Shown here: one piece after another, positions 46,566 to 55,463 of the stretch | Layout: every line of letters begins with the position of its first letter | Position numbering within the stretch: the first letter of the stretch is position 1 | Assembly (NCBI RefSeq): GCF_049800835.1 | Contig: NZ_JBNAFU010000008.1 | Coordinates: 124,001 to 188,000, forward strand | DNA from: Dinoroseobacter sp049800835 | Lineage (GTDB): Bacteria; Pseudomonadota; Alphaproteobacteria; Rhodobacterales; Rhodobacteraceae | DNA length: 64,000 nt | Direction of reading: 5' to 3' | Program-made: the position numbers and the translations under genes | Notes under the pieces: generated by a model | What the model saw: the letters and a program-made list of their open reading frames with translations, nothing else | What the model was told of the DNA's origin: nothing | Databases searched by the model: none

Positions 46566-46637
46566 GACGTCAGAGTGCCAAACAGCAACGCGCGGGTCCA
46601 GCCCACCGTGGGCCGTGCCGATGGGCTGAATGGCTGT

Positions 46638-47201
46638 TCAGCGCGCGATGCTTCGGGCGATGGTATCGGAAAGCCGCGTCAGCGACCGACCAAGCGCATC
46701 CGCAACGGCATCCGGGCCGGTACCGGTCAACGGCTCCTGAATGGCGAACCGGCGCAGGAATTCCCGTGCCCCGCCCGAGGTGGACGTAACGGCATATTGG
46801 CCGCCGAACTCGAACACCCCATCGGCGCGCGCCAGCACGCGGTCTACCGTTACCTGTACCCGCAGATCCGGCCCGTCAAACAGCGGCCAAGGCTCGACGG
46901 CGACGGTTGCCGTGGTGCCCAGATCAAGTCTGCGCGCCAGCGCCTGCGTCATTCCCACACGGGGTTCCTCAGCCCAAAGTGCACCGCTGACGGGGCGCAG
47001 GGCCGTGTCCGCGCCTTGCAGGAGGATATCTGGTTCCGCCGCATAGGAGGGCAGAACGATGTCTCGCACCTCGATCGTGCGTGCCCTGACCCCGATTTGC
47101 TCTGTCGCGGGCGGATCAGGCAAGAGGTACAGGTCGCTGTTGGCCGCACAGGCCGCGAGAGTGATCAGGGCAAGGACTGGCAAAAGGCGAAGGCGTGTCA
47201 T
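46638..47201 (-). CDS. pqiC: PqiC, outer-membrane lipoprotein of the Pqi lipid-transport system
   Basis: 187 aa. A lipoprotein signal peptide ends in the lipobox LAAC with the acylated cysteine at C18. The remainder matches ABC-type transport auxiliary lipoproteins (DUF330): YLLPDPP, RTIEVRDIVLPSYAAEPDILLQ and LRVQVTVDRVLAR. PqiC docks the PqiB needle to the outer membrane. Directly after pqiB with no spacing, last gene of the cluster. Confidence 0.9.
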   Translation of the reverse strand: MTRLRLLPVLALITLAACAANSDLYLLPDPPATEQIGVRARTIEVRDIVLPSYAAEPDILLQGADTALRPVSGALWAEEPRVGMTQALARRLDLGTTATVAVEPWPLFDGPDLRVQVTVDRVLARADGVFEFGGQYAVTSTSGGAREFLRRFAIQEPLTGTGPDAVADALGRSLTRLSDTIARSIAR

Positions 47202-49265
47202 TCAGCGTCCTCGGATCAGGGAGTTGGGGTTACGCTCGATCGTGCGGGCCAGTTGCGAGATGGATCGCGCAGCCACGGTAATCTCACGCAGCACGTCCAT
47301 CGCCTCTGTCATCAAATCCGATCGCGGGCCATAGGACGCCGAAAGCGCCTGTATTTCGGCAAGAACGGCTTCGGTGCGGGCGACAAGTGGTGGCAGACCG
47401 TCGGCGGCCGTTTCCACCGAAGCCATGGTACTGCCCAGACCTTCGGCAACATCGGCCTCGCGCAGGCTGGCCAGCAGCAGTTCCAATTCGTCGAGGGAGG
47501 CGACAAGTGCCGCTGGCACGTCTTCCAGCCCTTCGTTGGACAGGAACGTGTCCGCCGACGCAAGTACCGCCCTGGCGGAGGTGACAAGCGCTTCGATTTC
47601 AAGCGCTGCGGCAGTTTCGGACAGGGTCGTCAGATTGTCCACGATCTCCGGCAGGCGGGCGCTGGCCTGCGCCACAGGATCCATGATCGTGTCGACCCGC
47701 GACAAGGCCGCCGTCAGCGCGGCAACGCTTCCGCTTTCACGCAATTCGGCCAGAATGGCGCGCAATTCGTCCACGGCCCCGAATGCCGTGCCGGGCAGGG
47801 CTCGTGTGTTTTCGTTGCCCAAGAGCTCACGCGCGTCGGTCAGCAGCGAAATCGCCTCGCTGGAGATTTGGCGCAGGTCTGCATCCGCAGCGAGGCTCTC
47901 GATACTGGCGAGTGTATCTGTGGCCTGAAGCAGAAACTCCTCGAATGGCAGTTCGGCAACGCGGTCCATCAGGTTTTCGGCAGTCGAATTGAGGCTGCTC
48001 GCCGGGGCTGAAGTCATCGGGACGCGCGCAAATGGATCGGCATCCCGGTCGAATACGGCGGTGTCGGGGTTGCGGACCATAGCCAGATCGATCCGCAACT
48101 CGGACGCGATCAAACCTGCGGAACTGACCCTCGCGCGCAAACCGCGGTCCACCTCTTCGGCAAGGTAATCGTACACCTCCTCGGAATCTGCGCCCTCGGT
48201 CAGGCCCAGTGCAACCGGGTCCAGCAAAAGAACCGCGACCTGTCTGCGTACGGGCCCGGACGCGGTATCGAATGAGCGTACGTAGCTTTCGGAGACATGC
48301 CCGACAGGCCGTCCGGTCGCGCGTACCTGCAATCCGGGCCGCAGGCCGGGGTTGTAGCTGTCCAATTGAATCGTTACGGGCACTTCGCCATCCACGGGGC
48401 GGGAGAAGGCGCTGGCGATGGCGGCCTCCTCCGACGCATAGACCTGAAAAACGGAGCCCGCGCCAAGTGCAGCGCCATCCTCATAGATCTGGTCGAACGC
48501 AACCCCGCCACTAAGCAGGGCTGCGAGGCTTTCGATGTTTACCGAAAGGCCACCGCTGCCAAAACCGAACGAAACGCCCGAGGCATCCCAGAACCGTGTG
48601 CCTTCAGCCAGGTTCTGGTCGAATGGGCTTTCGATGAAGCCGCGGGCGATAATCGCCTGGCCACTGTTGCTCAGGCGTGGGGTGTCCAGCCGACCGACTG
48701 CGATACCGCGCAGCAGGATCGGCGCGCCGCCCTGAAGCTTGATCCCGGCGGGCACCTGCAACGTGATCTCGGTGCCTTCCTCGCCCGGGCGCAGGAATGG
48801 TGGGGATTCGAGCCCGGTGAAATCCCGCACTCCGGTTTCGGGAACGGCGTCCCACGCACCTTCGATGTAGACGCCGGAGACGACCGTGGACAACCCGGTC
48901 ACGCCGCGCGCGGAAATCTCGGGCCGGACGACCCAGAAGGCTGCGTCATCATCGAGATAGGGCAGCACCTCGTTCCTCACGCGCACGCGGACGATCACGG
49001 TGTCCAGGTTCGCCCCGAACCGGATGTCTTCCACCTCGCCGATCACGACGTCGCGGAACTGCAAGGTGGTCTCGCCCGGCGTGATGCCGGCACCATTCTC
49101 GAAGCGGATATCGATCAGGGTCCCGCGTTCGCTGTAGGCTTGCCACGCCACCAGCAGCGACACGACAAGACCGATAACGGGCACCAGCCAGACCAGCGAA
49201 AGGTTGCGGAACACCGACTGGTTCGGAGCTTCGACCTCGGGGGGCGGAGGGGAGGTGTCTGTCAT
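47202..49265 (-). CDS. pqiB: PqiB, MCE-domain lipid-transport protein
   Basis: 687 aa from ATG 49265, which overlaps the pqiA2 stop (ATGA). One membrane helix at ~22-42 (LSLVWLVPVIGLVVSLLVAW) is followed by several MCE domains, beginning with GTLIDIRFENGAGITPGETTLQFRDVVIGEVEDI, with the repeat IKLQGGAPILLRGIAVGRL and GLRPGLQVRATGRPVGHV. A long coiled-coil-like helical C-terminus follows (~430-687). It forms a periplasm-spanning tube carrying lipid between membranes. Confidence 0.94.
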   Translation of the reverse strand: MTDTSPPPPEVEAPNQSVFRNLSLVWLVPVIGLVVSLLVAWQAYSERGTLIDIRFENGAGITPGETTLQFRDVVIGEVEDIRFGANLDTVIVRVRVRNEVLPYLDDDAAFWVVRPEISARGVTGLSTVVSGVYIEGAWDAVPETGVRDFTGLESPPFLRPGEEGTEITLQVPAGIKLQGGAPILLRGIAVGRLDTPRLSNSGQAIIARGFIESPFDQNLAEGTRFWDASGVSFGFGSGGLSVNIESLAALLSGGVAFDQIYEDGAALGAGSVFQVYASEEAAIASAFSRPVDGEVPVTIQLDSYNPGLRPGLQVRATGRPVGHVSESYVRSFDTASGPVRRQVAVLLLDPVALGLTEGADSEEVYDYLAEEVDRGLRARVSSAGLIASELRIDLAMVRNPDTAVFDRDADPFARVPMTSAPASSLNSTAENLMDRVAELPFEEFLLQATDTLASIESLAADADLRQISSEAISLLTDARELLGNENTRALPGTAFGAVDELRAILAELRESGSVAALTAALSRVDTIMDPVAQASARLPEIVDNLTTLSETAAALEIEALVTSARAVLASADTFLSNEGLEDVPAALVASLDELELLLASLREADVAEGLGSTMASVETAADGLPPLVARTEAVLAEIQALSASYGPRSDLMTEAMDVLREITVAARSISQLARTIERNPNSLIRGR

Positions 49266-49903
49266 TGGGTCTGTGGGGCTCCGTTCGCCCAGATGCGTTT
49301 CGGGTTGAAGCTTAGCGCTGAAAGCATTGTGAATGCGACAGAAAGAGCAAAGCAAATCGCGGCGATGCCGGGGTTGATGGTGGCTGCAAAATCCAATTGA
49401 ACCAAGGTGGCGAGGATGGCAACGACAAACACGTCGATCATGGACCACCGCCCGATGAACTCGACAATCTCATACAGGTGGAACCGGGCTCCAACCCGCA
49501 TCTGGTCGTGGCGTTGCAGGCTGATCGCAAGATAGGCAATCGCAAAGAACTTGCTGATCGGGATCGCGACGCTGGCCAGAAACACGATGCCGGCAACGGC
49601 ATAGGTACCGCCTTGGATAAGCTCGATCACGCCGCCGATGATCGTGCTTTCGTAAGTGTGGCCCAGGCTGGACGTCAGCAGCATCGGGTAGAGGTTGGCC
49701 GGGATATACGCCATCAACCCGACCAGCCACCACGCCCAGACTTTTTGCAGGCTGGGATCGCTGCGATCGGCGCGCAAGGCCCTTTTGCACCGGTCGCATC
49801 GCTTTGGCACCGGGGCCGCGTGCACCCGTCCGCAACTCGGGCACCCGAACAGACCGCGGTCGGCGGCGGTCGTTATGCGCTGCGAAGTTCGAGGGTTTTC
49901 CAT
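49262..49903 (-). CDS. pqiA: PqiA, second half (zinc-ribbon plus membrane domain)
   Basis: 213 aa from ATG 49903, which overlaps the end of the other pqiA gene by 31 nt; the longer frame upstream is less likely. A zinc ribbon (GCPSCGRVH and RCDRCKRAL) is followed by four membrane helices with the PqiA phrase LVGLMAYIPANLYPML and HTYESTIIGGVIELIQGGTYAVAGIVFLASVAIPISKFF. Enterobacterial PqiA carries two such repeats in one chain; here they are separate genes. Confidence 0.9.
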   Translation of the reverse strand: MENPRTSQRITTAADRGLFGCPSCGRVHAAPVPKRCDRCKRALRADRSDPSLQKVWAWWLVGLMAYIPANLYPMLLTSSLGHTYESTIIGGVIELIQGGTYAVAGIVFLASVAIPISKFFAIAYLAISLQRHDQMRVGARFHLYEIVEFIGRWSMIDVFVVAILATLVQLDFAATINPGIAAICFALSVAFTMLSALSFNPKRIWANGAPQTQ

Positions 49904-50532
49904 AGCGTCAACCGACACATGAACGTGTCTTTGTAGGTGTTTATCAGAACCAGCACGGCAAAAGCCCAAAAGGCCGGTCCAAGCGAGACATGCGCCAGCC
50001 CGGCGATCTTGATCAGTGCAACCGCCACGCCGACGATGAACACCTCGGACATGGCCCAGGGTCTGATCCGTTCGTCGAACCGCAAGACCGCGCGCGCGTG
50101 ACGCGCCGGGCGCCAGCCAAGGGCCATCGGACCGATGACATACAAAACGGCCGTCAGTCGCAACAGCGGCAGAAAGATAACCAACGCGCCCACAGCCAGA
50201 GCGAGGCCCAGAAACGGACCGTCGGCAAAAACCAGTGCGACATCCAGAAGTGAGCTGCGTTGCGTGCGCCCGACCGCCGTCAGTTCGAGGAATGGAAAGA
50301 AGACTGCCGCTACCATCAGAATGAACGATGTGGTGGCGAGCATCACGATCCGTGTCATGGCCGTGTCATGCGGTGCGGTCAGCACCGTGTGACAGCGCAA
50401 GCACCGCGCGCGTGCACCGTTCTCGATCGCGGGCATGCGGTAGAGCGCGTCGCAATTGGGGCAAGCGATCAGATCGGACAGGTCCACCCCTGCCTTCCCA
50501 TCCGACACCGAAGTTTCCGCCGGAGAAGGCAT
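49873..50532 (-). CDS. pqiA: PqiA, first half (zinc-ribbon plus membrane domain)
   Basis: 219 aa from ATG 50532; longer starts would run into the divergent CIA30 gene's region. A zinc ribbon (ACPNCDALYRM and RCLRCHTVL) precedes four membrane helices, including VMLATTSFILMVAAVFFPFLEL and the conserved WAMSEVFIVGVAVALIKIAGLA. Together with the overlapping second half it makes a complete two-repeat PqiA, the inner-membrane part of the lipid transporter. It is divergent from the CIA30-family gene. Confidence 0.9.
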   Translation of the reverse strand: MPSPAETSVSDGKAGVDLSDLIACPNCDALYRMPAIENGARARCLRCHTVLTAPHDTAMTRIVMLATTSFILMVAAVFFPFLELTAVGRTQRSSLLDVALVFADGPFLGLALAVGALVIFLPLLRLTAVLYVIGPMALGWRPARHARAVLRFDERIRPWAMSEVFIVGVAVALIKIAGLAHVSLGPAFWAFAVLVLINTYKDTFMCRLTLWKTLELRSA

Positions 50533-50710
50533 TTCAGAGCACGACTTCACAATAGGTTCGAAGGTACAGGGGTATGACCATGCCCTGTTGTCGCGCATCC
50601 GTCGCGATCTATCCACACCTTTTGCAGAACCGGCGGGCCGCACTTGCATTTTCGCACCGATCCGCGCCTGATGCAGCCCTGCCAATCCAAGTCCGAAACG
50701 GGGCGCATTC

Positions 50711-51196
50711 ATGTCCAACGACACCCGAGAGCTTGACCCAAAGTGGGAATTCGTCGGCGACAGCGTGATGGGCGGTGTGTCTGAAGGGGCGCTCTCGCGG
50801 GAGGTGTTTCGCGGTCGCGCGGCCACCGTCCTGCGCGGTGCCGTTTCGCTGGAAAACAACGGTGGCTTCGTTCAGATCGCATCTGACCTGCGGGCAGATG
50901 GCAGCGCACTGGATGCCAGCGGGTGGGACGGACTTGAGATCGAGGTTGCCGGCAACTCCGAACGGTACGATCTGCGGGTGCGCACGGACCAACTCACCCG
51001 ACCGTGGCAGTCATATCGCGCAGAATTCACGGCATTGCCGGCTTGGCGTACCGTGCAGGTACCGTTCGGCGCGTTTGTGTCCCACAAGACCGAAACCTTG
51101 TTCGATCCGGCGCGCCTCAGGCGGATTGGTATTCTCGCCATCGGCCGCGTCTTCGATGCAGAGATCGCCATCTCTGCAATCCGGCTGTACCGCTAG
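50711..51196 (+). CDS. CIA30-family protein
   Basis: 161 aa, matching the complex I intermediate-associated protein 30 (NDUFAF1-like) beta-sandwich: WEFVGDSVMGGVSEGALSRE, LRGAVSLENNGGFVQIASDL, WDGLEIEVAGNSERYDLRVRT and FDPARLRRIGILAIGRVFDAEIAISAIRL. Bacterial members are carbohydrate-binding-like and mostly uncharacterised; a complex I assembly role is known only for eukaryotic relatives. The gene converges on fmdB, 9 nt apart. Confidence 0.88.
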   Translation: MSNDTRELDPKWEFVGDSVMGGVSEGALSREVFRGRAATVLRGAVSLENNGGFVQIASDLRADGSALDASGWDGLEIEVAGNSERYDLRVRTDQLTRPWQSYRAEFTALPAWRTVQVPFGAFVSHKTETLFDPARLRRIGILAIGRVFDAEIAISAIRLYR

Positions 51197-51205
51197 GGTG
51201 CGCCG

Positions 51206-51535
51206 TTAGTGAGAGATCATCCAGGGACGCTTGGTCGGGAACGATTTCGACCCATCCGAATGGTGCAAGGTTTTCGACGGCGCCTTGCTGGCCCCCGAAC
51301 AGCAACTGCATCCGGGACCGTGCGCGGACCGTTTCGGACTGTCTGCGCTGCGCTCGTTCGTGGCGTGCGCATGCCGTGTCGTCTGGCTCATCATGGCTAG
51401 GCGCGGCACGTTGAGCATCACGCGAGGACTCTCTGCCGCGCAGAACGGACAGTCGCACGGGTCCTTGTAGTTCGATATCGGAGTTAGCGCGGTGAACGGG
51501 CCGCAGTCTTCACACAGGTAGTCGTAAACGGGCAT
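51206..51535 (-). CDS. fmdB: FmdB-family zinc-ribbon protein
   Basis: 109 aa. The N-terminal zinc ribbon YDYLCEDCGPFTALTPISNYKDPCDCPFC (C8, C11, C29, C32) defines the FmdB family, named from the formamidase operon of Methylophilus. The C-terminal half is Ser/His/Lys-rich with a second cysteine group (GCSCCSG). It follows fmdA on the same transcript, separated by a stable hairpin. Proposed roles are regulatory; the exact function is not established. Confidence 0.9.
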   Translation of the reverse strand: MPVYDYLCEDCGPFTALTPISNYKDPCDCPFCAAESPRVMLNVPRLAMMSQTTRHAHATNERSADSPKRSAHGPGCSCCSGASKAPSKTLHHSDGSKSFPTKRPWMISH

Positions 51536-51558
51536 CAGTTTCTCCTGGAACTCGAGGG

Positions 51559-51582
51559 GTGAGAGGCCCGAAGGCCCCTCAC
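51559..51582 (-). other. Intercistronic UUCG hairpin between fmdA and fmdB
   Basis: On the minus strand GTGAGGGGCC and GGCCTCTCAC pair with one mismatch around a TTCG loop, a very stable C(UUCG)G tetraloop. No T-run follows, so it is more likely an mRNA-stabilising or partial-attenuation element than a full terminator. Confidence 0.5.
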
Positions 51583-51592
51583 GCGGCGTCGC

Positions 51593-52822
51593 TCACAAAT
51601 CGGGTGCCAACGGAATGTCCACCGAACCGTCGAGGTATTTGGTCGGTCCCGCCGCATTTGGCATCATGTCCCAATCGAAGATGTCATTTGGAAGCCATAG
51701 GGTTGCGCAGGCATTCGGGATGTCCACGACACCCGAGATATGCCCTTGCACGGGCGCCGTTCCCAGAATTGCGTAGGCCTGCGCCCCCGAATAGCCGAAT
51801 TTCTTCAGGTATTCGATCGCGTTCAAGCAGGCCTGACGATAGGCGACATGAACATCGAGGTAGTGTTGTTCACCGCTTTCATCGACGCTGATGCCTTCAA
51901 AAATAAGGTAGTCGTCATAGACCGGCTTGATCGGGGAGGGTTTGAAGATCGGGTTCTTGATCCCGTATTTCTCGACACCGCCCTTGATCAGCTCGACTTT
52001 CAGATGAAGCCACCCTGCCATCTCGATCGCGCCGCAGAAGGTGATCTCACCATCACCCTGGCTGAAGTGCAGATCCCCCATCGATAGACCGGCACCGTCG
52101 ACGTAGACCGGGAAATAGATCTTGCAGCCGCGGCTGAGATCCTTGATGTCGCAATTGCCGCCGTGCTCGCGCGGGGGAACGGTTCGCGCGGCCTCGGTAG
52201 CAGCCTTGTCGCGGTCTTCGCCCTTCATTGCGCCCATATGCGCGCTTTGCGTGTTGGGCAGCGCGGCCAGTGGCGGTACGCGTTCGGGGTCCGTATTGAA
52301 CAGTTTCGTTTCGCGGCTGTTCCACATGTCCAGCATCTTGCGGTCGGGCAGACAGCCGATGAGCCCCGGATGGATCAGGCCCGCGTATTTCACGCCCGGT
52401 ACGTGTCGGGACTTGGTGAACATGCCGTCAAAGTCCCAGATCGACTTCTGTGCTTCGGGGAAATGCTCAGTCAGGAAGCCCCCGCCATTCTGCTTGGAAA
52501 AGAACCCGTTGAAGCCCCAGAGCATTTCCTCCTTGGCCCCGATATCAAGGATATCGACCACCAACAGGTCGCCTGGTTCGGCGCCTTTGACACCGATCGG
52601 CCCGGACAGATAGTGCACCTGCTCAAGCTCCACATCGCGGACGTCCGACGCATCGTCGTCGTTCTTGATCTGTCCGCCGGTCCAATCGTAGGTTTCGATC
52701 TTGAAGTCGTCCCCAGGCTCCACCCAGACGTTGATCGGAATATCGGGATGCCAGCGATTGTGCACGTTTTCATTCTTGTGCGGGCTTTCGCTCAGATCAA
52801 CAGAGATCAATGTGTCAGCCAT
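51593..52822 (-). CDS. fmdA: Formamidase (FmdA/AmdA family)
   Basis: 409 aa from ATG 52822, chosen for the AGAGAGGAA ribosome-binding site about 8 nt upstream. Acetamidase/formamidase-family features: NRWHPDIPINVWVEPGDDFKIETYDWTGGQIKNDDDA, YLSGPIGVKGAEPGDLLVVDI, GVKYAGLIHPGLIGCLP, HGGNCDIKDLSRGCKIYFPVYVDGAGLSMGDLHFSQGDGE. It hydrolyses formamide to formate and ammonia. Its place after urtE suggests that the Urt system here imports short-chain amides as well as, or instead of, urea. Confidence 0.95.
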   Translation of the reverse strand: MADTLISVDLSESPHKNENVHNRWHPDIPINVWVEPGDDFKIETYDWTGGQIKNDDDASDVRDVELEQVHYLSGPIGVKGAEPGDLLVVDILDIGAKEEMLWGFNGFFSKQNGGGFLTEHFPEAQKSIWDFDGMFTKSRHVPGVKYAGLIHPGLIGCLPDRKMLDMWNSRETKLFNTDPERVPPLAALPNTQSAHMGAMKGEDRDKAATEAARTVPPREHGGNCDIKDLSRGCKIYFPVYVDGAGLSMGDLHFSQGDGEITFCGAIEMAGWLHLKVELIKGGVEKYGIKNPIFKPSPIKPVYDDYLIFEGISVDESGEQHYLDVHVAYRQACLNAIEYLKKFGYSGAQAYAILGTAPVQGHISGVVDIPNACATLWLPNDIFDWDMMPNAAGPTKYLDGSVDIPLAPDL

Positions 52823-52847
52823 TGTAGGTTCCTCTCTCTCTTCAAAG

Positions 52848-53537
52848 TCAGACCGATAGAAATTTTGCGACGCGGTCTTCGTCGATGCCGTCACGCGGGC
52901 TGTCGTGTACGAAGGTACCGTTTTCGATCACGATGACGCGGTCGGCGACATCCAGGGCAAAGCTCAGAACTTGTTCCGAAACGATGATGGTCAGGCCGGT
53001 CTGATCACGGATCTTGCGCAGGGTGCGGGCCATCTCGCGTATGATGGATGGCTGGATGCCCTCTGTGGGTTCATCCAGAAGCAAGACCTTCGGATCACTC
53101 GCCAGCGCGCGCGCGATCGCCAGTTGCTGTTGCTGTCCGCCTGAAAGATTGCCGCCGCGGCGGGACTTCATTTCCAAAAGGACCGGAAACAACTCGTAGA
53201 TGTCCTCCGGCACGGATTTTGAGCCGGTGGAGGTCAACCCGGTCTCGATATTCTCGCGCACGGTCATCGCCGAGAAAATCATCCGCCCCTGTGGCACATA
53301 AGCGATCCCGGCTGAGACGCGCTGGTGCGGTTTCATACCGGCAACGGACGTCCCGCCGACCTTCGCGTCGCCGTCCTTTTCAGGCACGATCCCCATCAGG
53401 GTCTTCATCAGGGTGGTCTTGCCCATCCCGTTCCGGCCCATGATCGCGACGATCTCGCCGGGTTTCACATCAAGATCGAGGCTGTGGAGCACTTCGGACT
53501 CGCCATACGCCGCACAGAGGTTTTCAACAGACAGCAT
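52848..53537 (-). CDS. urtE: Urea/short-chain amide ABC transporter ATPase UrtE
   Basis: 229 aa. Walker A GRNGMGKTT at 34-42, IAYVPQGRMIFSAMTVRENIETGL, the signature NLSGGQQQQLAIARAL and Walker B VLLLDEPTEGIQPSI, all typical UrtE/LivF. It is the second ATPase of the five-gene transporter, starting 12 nt after urtD and ending 25 nt before fmdA. Confidence 0.95.
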   Translation of the reverse strand: MLSVENLCAAYGESEVLHSLDLDVKPGEIVAIMGRNGMGKTTLMKTLMGIVPEKDGDAKVGGTSVAGMKPHQRVSAGIAYVPQGRMIFSAMTVRENIETGLTSTGSKSVPEDIYELFPVLLEMKSRRGGNLSGGQQQQLAIARALASDPKVLLLDEPTEGIQPSIIREMARTLRKIRDQTGLTIIVSEQVLSFALDVADRVIVIENGTFVHDSPRDGIDEDRVAKFLSV

Positions 53538-53549
53538 CGGTACGCTCCT

Positions 53550-54299
53550 TCAGTGGCCCAGATAGACTTCGACAACTTTGGGGTCGTTCTGCACCCGCTC
53601 CATCGATCCTTCGGACAGGGTTTTGCCCTGGTGCAGGACGGTGACGCGTGTCGCGATATCCGCAACAAAGCCCATGTCATGTTCGATCACGATAACGGCG
53701 CGGTCCTTGATGATCTTGTTCAGCAACTCCGCGGTCTTCTTGCGCTCTGCGACGGACATGCCTGCGACAGGTTCATCGAGCATCAAGAGTTCTGGATCCT
53801 GAATCAGCAGCATTCCGATTTCCAGCCATTGCTTCTGTCCATGGCTCAGGAACGCCGCCTTTTCATCCAGAAGCTCGTCCAGAAAGATCGTCCTCGCGAT
53901 CTCTGAAATCCGGTCCTTCACCTCAGAATCCCGCCGGAACAGCAAGGCGCCGAACACGCTGTGTCCGCGTGGATAAGACAGCTCAAGGTTTTCAAAGACC
54001 GTCAGGTCTTCATAGACCGATGGGGTCTGGAACTTGCGCCCGACACCGGCCAGAACGATCTGATCCTCGCGCTTGTCGAGCAGTTCAAGCCCCTTGAAGT
54101 TGACCGAGCCGCTGGTGGCCTTGGTCCGTCCGCAGATCAGGTCCAGAACGGTGGTCTTGCCCGCCCCGTTTGGACCGATGATCACGCGGCATTCGTTTGG
54201 CTCCACATAGAAGCTCAAGTCATCCACTGCCTTGAATCCGTCGAACGACACGGTGAGCCCTTCGACAGCGAGCACGAAATTTGGGTTGTGTCCTTGCAT
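53550..54299 (-). CDS. urtD: Urea/short-chain amide ABC transporter ATPase UrtD
   Basis: 249 aa. Walker A GPNGAGKTT at 42-50, VGRKFQTPSVYEDLTVFENLELSYP, the UrtD-type variant signature LSHGQKQWLEIGMLL in place of LSGG, and Walker B LLMLDEPVAGMS. The LSHGQKQ spelling distinguishes UrtD from general LivG proteins. Confidence 0.95.
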   Translation of the reverse strand: MQGHNPNFVLAVEGLTVSFDGFKAVDDLSFYVEPNECRVIIGPNGAGKTTVLDLICGRTKATSGSVNFKGLELLDKREDQIVLAGVGRKFQTPSVYEDLTVFENLELSYPRGHSVFGALLFRRDSEVKDRISEIARTIFLDELLDEKAAFLSHGQKQWLEIGMLLIQDPELLMLDEPVAGMSVAERKKTAELLNKIIKDRAVIVIEHDMGFVADIATRVTVLHQGKTLSEGSMERVQNDPKVVEVYLGH

Positions 54300-54308
54300 C
54301 TCGCTCTC

Positions 54309-55451
54309 CTATTCCGCAGCGGTCTTAAGGGTCGGCTTTGCCGCGGGTTCTTGCGCGTCTGGCTTTTTCTTTAGAAGCGCGGCGATGCGTGGCGCCACAT
54401 GCTCGGAGTAAACACCCGCCAGCCCGTTCGGGAACAACATGACCACCGCGATGAACAGTCCGCCTAGGCCAAGAAGCCAAAGCTCAGGAAAGCTCTCCGA
54501 CAGCAGGGTTTTCGCCCAGTTCACCAGCAGGGCACCGTAGACGGCCCCGACGATGGACAGACGCCCGCCAACTGCGCAGAAAATCACCATCTCGATCGAG
54601 GGGACGATCCCAACCAGCGTAGGCGACATGAAGCCGACCTGGAGGGTGAACATGGCTCCGCCGACGCCGGCAAAGGCCGCCCCGAGGCAGAAGACGAAAA
54701 TCTTGAAGTTCGCGACATTGTAGCCGGAGAACCGCACGCGGTCCTCTTGGTCGCGGATCGCGATCAGAAGGCGTCCGAGCTTCGATCTGCGGACGTATTG
54801 GGCAATCGCAAGGCAGACAAACAGCAGCACTCCGTTGACGTAGTAGAGGAACTCCTTCGCCTCGTCGGTGCGGATGTCCCAGCCGTTCAGCGTGCGCAGG
54901 TCGGTGATGCCGTTGACCCCACCGGTGAAGCCTTGCTGGCCGATGATCAGGATGGTCAGGATTGCTGCGAAGGCCTGCGTGATGATCGCGAAATAGACCC
55001 CGCCCACACGGCGGGTGAACATCGCAACCCCGATGATGAAGGCAAACAGTACCGGCACAGCGACCACGGCAAGCAGGGCAAAGGCCAGATTGTTGAACGG
55101 CTCCCACCACCAAGGCAGCGCGGTCAGTTGGTTCCAGTCCATGAAATCCGGGATGCCGGGGGTGGACTGAATCGCGGTGTTCTCCGGGGTGGAGGCCTCG
55201 AGCTTCAGGAACATCGCCATGCAGTAGCCGCCAAGGCCGAAGAACACCCCCTGACCAAGGCTCAGGATGCCGCCTGCGCCCCAGCACAGGACCAGCCCGA
55301 CGGCGACGAAGGCATAGGTGAGGTACTTTCCGAAGAGGTTCAGCCGGAAACTGTCCAGCGCCAGTGGCAGGACGACGAAGATCACGGCGGCGAGAATGGC
55401 AAACGCAATCAGGTCTTGCCGGGTGAAGATACGGTTGGAAGCAGCATGCAT
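54309..55451 (-). CDS. urtC: Urea/short-chain amide ABC transporter permease UrtC
   Basis: 380 aa with about nine to ten membrane helices. Typical UrtC/LivM stretches are FGKYLTYAFVAVGLVLCWGAGGILSLGQGVFFGLGGYCMAMFLKLEAS, FAIITQAFAAILTILIIGQQGFTGGVNGITDL and IRDQEDRVRFSGYNVANFKIFVFCLGAAFAGVGGAMF. A charged Lys/Pro/Ala tail ends the protein. Starts 12 nt after urtB. Confidence 0.95.
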   Translation of the reverse strand: MHAASNRIFTRQDLIAFAILAAVIFVVLPLALDSFRLNLFGKYLTYAFVAVGLVLCWGAGGILSLGQGVFFGLGGYCMAMFLKLEASTPENTAIQSTPGIPDFMDWNQLTALPWWWEPFNNLAFALLAVVAVPVLFAFIIGVAMFTRRVGGVYFAIITQAFAAILTILIIGQQGFTGGVNGITDLRTLNGWDIRTDEAKEFLYYVNGVLLFVCLAIAQYVRRSKLGRLLIAIRDQEDRVRFSGYNVANFKIFVFCLGAAFAGVGGAMFTLQVGFMSPTLVGIVPSIEMVIFCAVGGRLSIVGAVYGALLVNWAKTLLSESFPELWLLGLGGLFIAVVMLFPNGLAGVYSEHVAPRIAALLKKKPDAQEPAAKPTLKTAAE

Positions 55452-55463
55452 CTCGGTGGCTCC

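Noticed and set aside
46601..46613. GCCCACCGTGGGC palindrome upstream of the TetR gene
   Set aside because: GC-rich and short, with a one-base centre; expected fairly often at this base composition, so not called an operator.
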